From positions 1 to 10,204 of the forward strand of contig JAFGSO010000120.1 of NCBI GenBank assembly GCA_016934605.1: a DNA stretch of 10,204 nucleotides. The letters run 5' to 3'. The DNA comes from Calditrichota bacterium. Its GTDB lineage: Bacteria > Calditrichota > Calditrichia > RBG-13-44-9. Positions within the stretch are counted from its first letter, which is position 1; each line of letters opens with the position of its first letter. Positions 6,660 through 10,204 of the stretch are shown here, in pieces. The notes beneath the pieces are model-generated. The model ran no database searches, was not told the DNA's origin, and saw nothing but the letters and a program-made list of their open reading frames with translations. The translations under genes were made by a program, and so were the position numbers.

Positions 6660-9600
6660 CACCCCACAACCCGGCCATTCAACCGGTCAATCTCAGCCAC
6701 AATTTCCTTCGCCACATCCATCCTGTCTGAAAACAGATCCACAATGCTCCCGAACTTGTTAAACGGCTGCTCATTCAATATCTTCTTCTCAATCAACCCG
6801 TTCTGAATTACATGGCGGACAATCATCTTCACAAACTCCATCTGATTTTTATTCAAACTCTCGTCAGACAGAAACCGGGAAAACTGTTCATTTGCAGCTT
6901 TCGCCTCAAGCCCGACAATACTGCAGACCAGCTCCAGCATCGGCTTGTCACCAAACGCCCTGTTATAATCCTCTTTCGAGCCCAGTTCCTGCCAGAGAAT
7001 CTCCTCCAGATGCTTTATCTCGTGCTCCGACAGCTTCCTGTTATGCTTCAGCTTGTAGATAGCCGTATCATCCTCATGACTCTTCAGGTAATGGTTCACC
7101 TTCTTCCGGTAGTCTTTAAACTCATTAACAGAAAACTCTCCGGGTTTTTCCTGTACATCCAGCACTTCATCTTTAAAGTTGGTGTAATAAGTCCGTCTCG
7201 GCTCACTATCGATAAACTTCAACAGATCCCTCAAGGCAATACGGACCTTCTCATGGTCAAAGATAGTAGCATCCTGCCAGTACTCATCAGTCTGGACCTG
7301 TCGGATAATCTCCTCCTGCTTTTTCACCATGGCAATATTACCTTTCTTGGAGAGCTCATCAGCCGTAGATATCACCCGCATTCTGGGCTTATTGGCGATC
7401 TTACCAGTCAGCTGGGCATATTCAATCGTATAGAGCAGATAATCAAACCGTTTGGCTAGTTCATCATCATCGATAGGAGATACAAGGGGAGCGATGTGTT
7501 CGCTCAATTCCCTGGGATCGGAATCGGTGAGATTCTCCCATTTTTCTTTCTTGTTGTATCTATGGATATACTTCAGCTTATTTCTGGCATTAAACCGGGT
7601 CTCATCAATCTGTGTGACGGCTTTGTAGAGCTCATCAGCCATCGAGAGCCTGTGGGCGGTGTGTTCTTCATCCTGATAATCGAGTCTCTGAAGTTCTTTG
7701 ACAATATCGACGCGGATATTGAAGAGGTTTTCCGTCAGTGATTTGGAGAGGGTGCTCTCTTTACCGTTCTTGTTTTCCCGGAAGAACTCGAAATTGGAAC
7801 AGTAGTCAAAGATGACAAAGTTTTCTTTATCCAGTCCTATACCGAATAGATCTTCACAGAGCCGGGTTCCCCGTCCGATCATCTGCCAGAACTTTGATTT
7901 GGACCGGACTTTCTTGAAGAAGACCAGGTTGACGATTTCCGGGACATCGACTCCCGTATCGAGCATATCCACTGATACGGCGATCTGAGGCAGTTTATCT
8001 TTTTCGGTAAAATCCTCATAGGTCTTGTCTACGTATTTGATATCCGTGTAAATCGGTTTGGCAAAATGTCCGCTGTAATTGGGATATCTGGCATCAAATC
8101 GCTCTATGATAAACTTTGCGTGATTTTTATTTTTGGCGAAGACAATGGTTTTGCCCAGTTTATCGCCGCCTTCCACTTTGATCCCTTTCTCCATCAGATC
8201 TTCGATCACAATGTCGACAGTCTGCTTATTGAAGAGGAATTTGTTGATATCATCGCCAGAAAAGTCTTCCTCTTCGTCGAAGGTTTCTTCGTATTGGGCT
8301 TTGTCTTCCTCATCCAGTTCGTCGTAGTGGAGTCCCTCTTCGGGTAGTTTCATTCGCGTTTCAATGGTGTTGTAGGGGACCAGATAACCCTCTTCGATTG
8401 CCTCTCCCAGTTCATAGGCGAAGGTGGGCACATCGTTTTCCAGATCGAAGATGGAATAGGTGTTGATATCGATATCGTTTTTAGGTGTTGCCGTCAGTCC
8501 CACCAGTGCGGCATCGAAATAGTCGAAGATGGCCTGATATTTCTTGTAGATGCTTCGGTGTGATTCATCGATGATAATCAGGTCGAAATGTCCCGGTGTG
8601 AAGAGCTTCGATCCGTCTTTCCCCTTGGTGTCGTCTATGGCGTTCATCATGGTGGGGTAGGTGGAGAAGATCATCTTGCTTTCGGGGGAATCTTTTTCAT
8701 TAAGAAGGTTGCACAGCGACAGGTCGGGCAGCAGATTGCTGAAGTTGTTCTTGGCCTGTTTGACCAGGGTGATCCGGTCGGCCAGGAAGAGGATGTTTTT
8801 GATCCATCCCTTTTTTAATAGAACATCAACCAGAGAGATGGCGGTTCTCGTTTTTCCCGATCCTGTAGCCATAACCAGCAGGGCTTTGCGGTGCCGTTTC
8901 TCAAAAGTATCGCAGACCGCTTGAATGGCCAGTTTCTGATAGGTTCGGTTGGTGATATCATCGTTGATCTCTACTGTATTGAGAGATTTCTTGTTGGTTC
9001 TTTTGTAGGTGGTCCATTCCAGATCTGCTTTGGTGTAGATCCCGGAAACCCGTCTTTCGGGATAGATCAGATCATCCCAGATATAATATTCAAATCCATT
9101 GGTGTAGAAGATGATGGGGCGGTGATTGTATTTCTGTTCCAGGCAGTCAGCGTAGAGTTTGGCCTGATCTTTTCCCTGACGGGGATCGATACTGGTCCGT
9201 TTGGCTTCAATCAGAGCCAGAGGTTTCCCATCATCACCATAGAGGACATAATCAACAAAACCTGTGCCGCTAGAATTAGGCATTCCCGTCACTTCTTCTT
9301 CGATGATGCAGTCAGAGCCTATGGTCCATCCGGCAATCTCCAGTTCCAGATCGATAAACATCTTCCGGGTCTGGTATTCGCTTATATCATCAACAGGGAA
9401 ATTTTCTCTTGCCTTTTCGTTCTCTGTCCTCTTGGCCGTGATCCGGCTGCGAAGTTCTTCATTCTCCTTTCGAACCTCTTCCAGTTTTCTGTCTTTGGAA
9501 CCGAGCCGGTCATAGAGATCCTGCAGTTCCTGCCGTGTTTTCTTTCTCTCTTCGCTGTCATGGAGTAGCGATTCGTCGAAGGGAACATTGTGAAACTGAT

Positions 9601-9979
9601 AGGAATAGCAGTAGTCGATCCAGGAGGTGAACTCATAGAGGCATTTGAGCGAGTAGACGGCCTGTTCTTTTTTGATGGGTGATGTGGTGTGTACCGCTTT
9701 ATTGCCCAGGTCTTTGATGTATTTGAGTCCATTGAAGAGCCTCATATCAATAAGGTCTTTGAAGGAGTAGTTATACATCAGCGATGAGAGATTATCCTGA
9801 TAGGGGAGAGTGAGATCGCTGTCGTAGCTGTAGAGCCATTTGATGGATAGTTCGAGGGCTCTCCGGGAAAGTATGGCTGTTGAGGCATAGGAAACAACCA
9901 GGCTTTTTTCCGCTTCCACGCAGGCCGATGAAAATGTGTTGTAGTAGTCGTGTTTTTTTAAGTAGCTGAAATTACACAT
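6659..9979 (-). CDS. hsdR: Type I restriction enzyme R subunit (EcoAI/EcoEI-like)
   Basis: 1106-residue motor and nuclease subunit that, with HsdM and HsdS, translocates and cuts unmethylated DNA. Domains in order: an N-terminal DUF4145-like helical region (~1-125, with SRRALEL at 38-44 and LGNKAVH at 91-97); a charged coiled coil (~143-195); an HSDR_N nuclease of the PD-(D/E)xK type with D243, E258-A-K260 and the R-subunit QxxxY motif Q272-Y276; two RecA-like helicase domains with Walker A ATGSGKT at 371-377, DESH at 471-474, LTATP at 495-499, DTGVDVPE at 674-681 and motif VI QMIGRGTRL at 699-707; and a C-terminal region (~750-1106) that should contact the methylase core. All catalytic residues are present, so it looks functional. 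ATG start is 11 bases after the upstream gene, with AAGGGA seven bases before it. HsdM and HsdS are not in the window. GC content is clearly higher than in zorABCD. Confidence 0.93.
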   Translation of the reverse strand: MCNFSYLKKHDYYNTFSSACVEAEKSLVVSYASTAILSRRALELSIKWLYSYDSDLTLPYQDNLSSLMYNYSFKDLIDMRLFNGLKYIKDLGNKAVHTTSPIKKEQAVYSLKCLYEFTSWIDYCYSYQFHNVPFDESLLHDSEERKKTRQELQDLYDRLGSKDRKLEEVRKENEELRSRITAKRTENEKARENFPVDDISEYQTRKMFIDLELEIAGWTIGSDCIIEEEVTGMPNSSGTGFVDYVLYGDDGKPLALIEAKRTSIDPRQGKDQAKLYADCLEQKYNHRPIIFYTNGFEYYIWDDLIYPERRVSGIYTKADLEWTTYKRTNKKSLNTVEINDDITNRTYQKLAIQAVCDTFEKRHRKALLVMATGSGKTRTAISLVDVLLKKGWIKNILFLADRITLVKQAKNNFSNLLPDLSLCNLLNEKDSPESKMIFSTYPTMMNAIDDTKGKDGSKLFTPGHFDLIIIDESHRSIYKKYQAIFDYFDAALVGLTATPKNDIDINTYSIFDLENDVPTFAYELGEAIEEGYLVPYNTIETRMKLPEEGLHYDELDEEDKAQYEETFDEEEDFSGDDINKFLFNKQTVDIVIEDLMEKGIKVEGGDKLGKTIVFAKNKNHAKFIIERFDARYPNYSGHFAKPIYTDIKYVDKTYEDFTEKDKLPQIAVSVDMLDTGVDVPEIVNLVFFKKVRSKSKFWQMIGRGTRLCEDLFGIGLDKENFVIFDYCSNFEFFRENKNGKESTLSKSLTENLFNIRVDIVKELQRLDYQDEEHTAHRLSMADELYKAVTQIDETRFNARNKLKYIHRYNKKEKWENLTDSDPRELSEHIAPLVSPIDDDELAKRFDYLLYTIEYAQLTGKIANKPRMRVISTADELSKKGNIAMVKKQEEIIRQVQTDEYWQDATIFDHEKVRIALRDLLKFIDSEPRRTYYTNFKDEVLDVQEKPGEFSVNEFKDYRKKVNHYLKSHEDDTAIYKLKHNRKLSEHEIKHLEEILWQELGSKEDYNRAFGDKPMLELVCSIVGLEAKAANEQFSRFLSDESLNKNQMEFVKMIVRHVIQNGLIEKKILNEQPFNKFGSIVDLFSDRMDVAKEIVAEIDRLNGRVVG

Positions 9980-9990
9980 GCATTAATCCC

Positions 9991-10203
9991 TTATGTCAGT
10001 ATCTTCCAGTGGCCGCCTCTGGCCGGTCCTACGCGTGTCAGTTTGTTTTCTTCCTGCAGTTTTTTCAGGTTTTTTTCCACGGCTCTTGTTGATAATCCCA
10101 GAATATCTGATAGTTCGGTAATGGTGAGGTTTTCATTCTCCGATAGCAATTCCAGTATTTTCTCCGAACTTTTCTCCGAACTTTTCTCCGAACTTTTCTC
10201 CGA
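9991..10203 (-). CDS. C-terminal end of a winged-helix protein, possibly COG2865/AAA_4-like (partial)
   Basis: Partial gene cut by the window edge; 70 C-terminal residues are visible, ending at TAA 9991-9993. It begins with tandem SEKS tetrapeptides and continues into a winged-helix-turn-helix of about 50 residues: a first helix (ILELLSE), then TITELSDILG and the likely recognition helix STRAVEKNLKKL, ending with a wing containing GPARGG and HW. A repeated SEKS/GEKF-type linker followed by such a helix-turn-helix is typical of the C-termini of AlbA_2/AAA_4 putative DNA-binding ATPases (COG2865) and of some Fic proteins; the former often sit inside type I restriction operons beside hsdR. It is probably a regulator or accessory of the operon. 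The N-terminal domain that would decide the family lies outside the window. Confidence 0.75.
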   Translation of the reverse strand, partial: SEKSSEKSSEKSSEKILELLSENENLTITELSDILGLSTRAVEKNLKKLQEENKLTRVGPARGGHWKILT

Positions 10204-10204
10204 A
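10158..10204. repeat. 12-bp tandem repeat at the window edge
   Basis: The plus-strand unit TTTTCTCCGAAC is repeated three times without error (10158-10169, 10170-10181, 10182-10193), and a fourth copy runs off the window after 11 bases. On the minus strand it encodes the SEKS linker just before the winged helix. Because the unit is a multiple of three, copy-number change would alter linker length without a frameshift. Confidence 0.95.

Larger units (their letters stand above)
141..6660 (-). other. Zorya type I defence cassette (zorABCD), AT-rich island
   Basis: Four consecutive minus-strand genes match the zorA-zorB-zorC-zorD order of type I Zorya: a MotA/ExbB-like channel, a MotB/OmpA-like stator partner, an EH-signature protein and a SNF2 helicase. 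The genes are spaced 2, 10 and 0 bases apart. Base composition drops sharply at the hsdR stop codon: the line 6661-6720 is about 55% GC and the line 6601-6660 about 23%. GC rises again left of about base 100. The whole block therefore looks like a transferred unit. No insertion sequence, integrase, terminal inverted repeat or target-site duplication is visible at either edge. Confidence 0.9.

Noticed and set aside
6660..6662. GTG start for zorA overlapping the hsdR stop as GTGA.
   Set aside because: It has no good upstream ribosome site, while the ATG 15 bases downstream has AGAGGA at ideal spacing. It cannot be fully excluded.
6812..9568. Several plus-strand open frames of 64-225 codons opposite hsdR (for example 6812-7459 and 8891-9568).
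   Set aside because: They lie wholly antisense to a well-supported 1106-codon gene with intact motifs, lack recognisable domains and show no consistent ribosome sites; they are shadow frames.
10158..10204. CRISPR array or regulatory iterons.
   Set aside because: The 12-bp units are directly adjacent with no spacers and encode an in-frame SEKS linker of a protein.

Overview
The window holds a compact anti-phage defence locus with every recognisable gene on the minus strand, so transcription runs from base 10204 towards base 1. In order of transcription it contains: the C-terminal end of a winged-helix regulator-type protein (10203-9991), a complete type I restriction enzyme R subunit (hsdR, 9979-6659), and a complete four-gene Zorya type I system, zorA (6647-5106), zorB (5103-4384), zorC (4373-3009) and zorD (3008-141). 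Gene gaps are 11, 11, 2, 10 and 0 bases. No terminator or promoter is visible between them, which suggests one polycistronic unit with translational coupling.

Two kinds of DNA meet at base ~6660. The regulator fragment and hsdR are moderately GC-rich (hand-counted lines about 45-55% GC). The Zorya genes are AT-rich (hand-counted lines about 23-32% GC), and the change falls at the hsdR stop codon. The first ~100 bases of the window are GC-rich again. The Zorya block therefore looks like an acquired cassette placed directly behind a resident restriction operon, with its first ribosome binding site overlapping the hsdR stop codon.

Functionally, hsdR encodes the ATP-driven translocase/nuclease of a restriction complex; its hsdM and hsdS partners are not in the window and are expected upstream of base 10204. 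The Zorya genes encode a MotA/ExbB-like channel with a long cytoplasmic tail (ZorA), a MotB/OmpA-like peptidoglycan-anchored partner with the proton-carrying Asp (ZorB), an EH-signature protein (ZorC) and a SNF2-type helicase (ZorD). By established knowledge of the family, ZorAB forms a proton-driven envelope motor that senses phage entry and signals through the ZorA tail to ZorC and ZorD, which act on invading DNA. Restriction plus Zorya would give two layers of DNA-targeting defence.

The organism cannot be named with confidence. Strong AGGAGA/AGAGGA ribosome binding sites, ATG/GTG starts, a peptidoglycan-binding OmpA domain and a background near 46% GC fit a Gram-negative-type bacterium; a spirochaete or similar lineage is possible, but this is a guess. 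The known system types present are already described. What merits a second look is the hsdR-zorA junction, the short ZorA tail, and the two in-frame tandem repeats.
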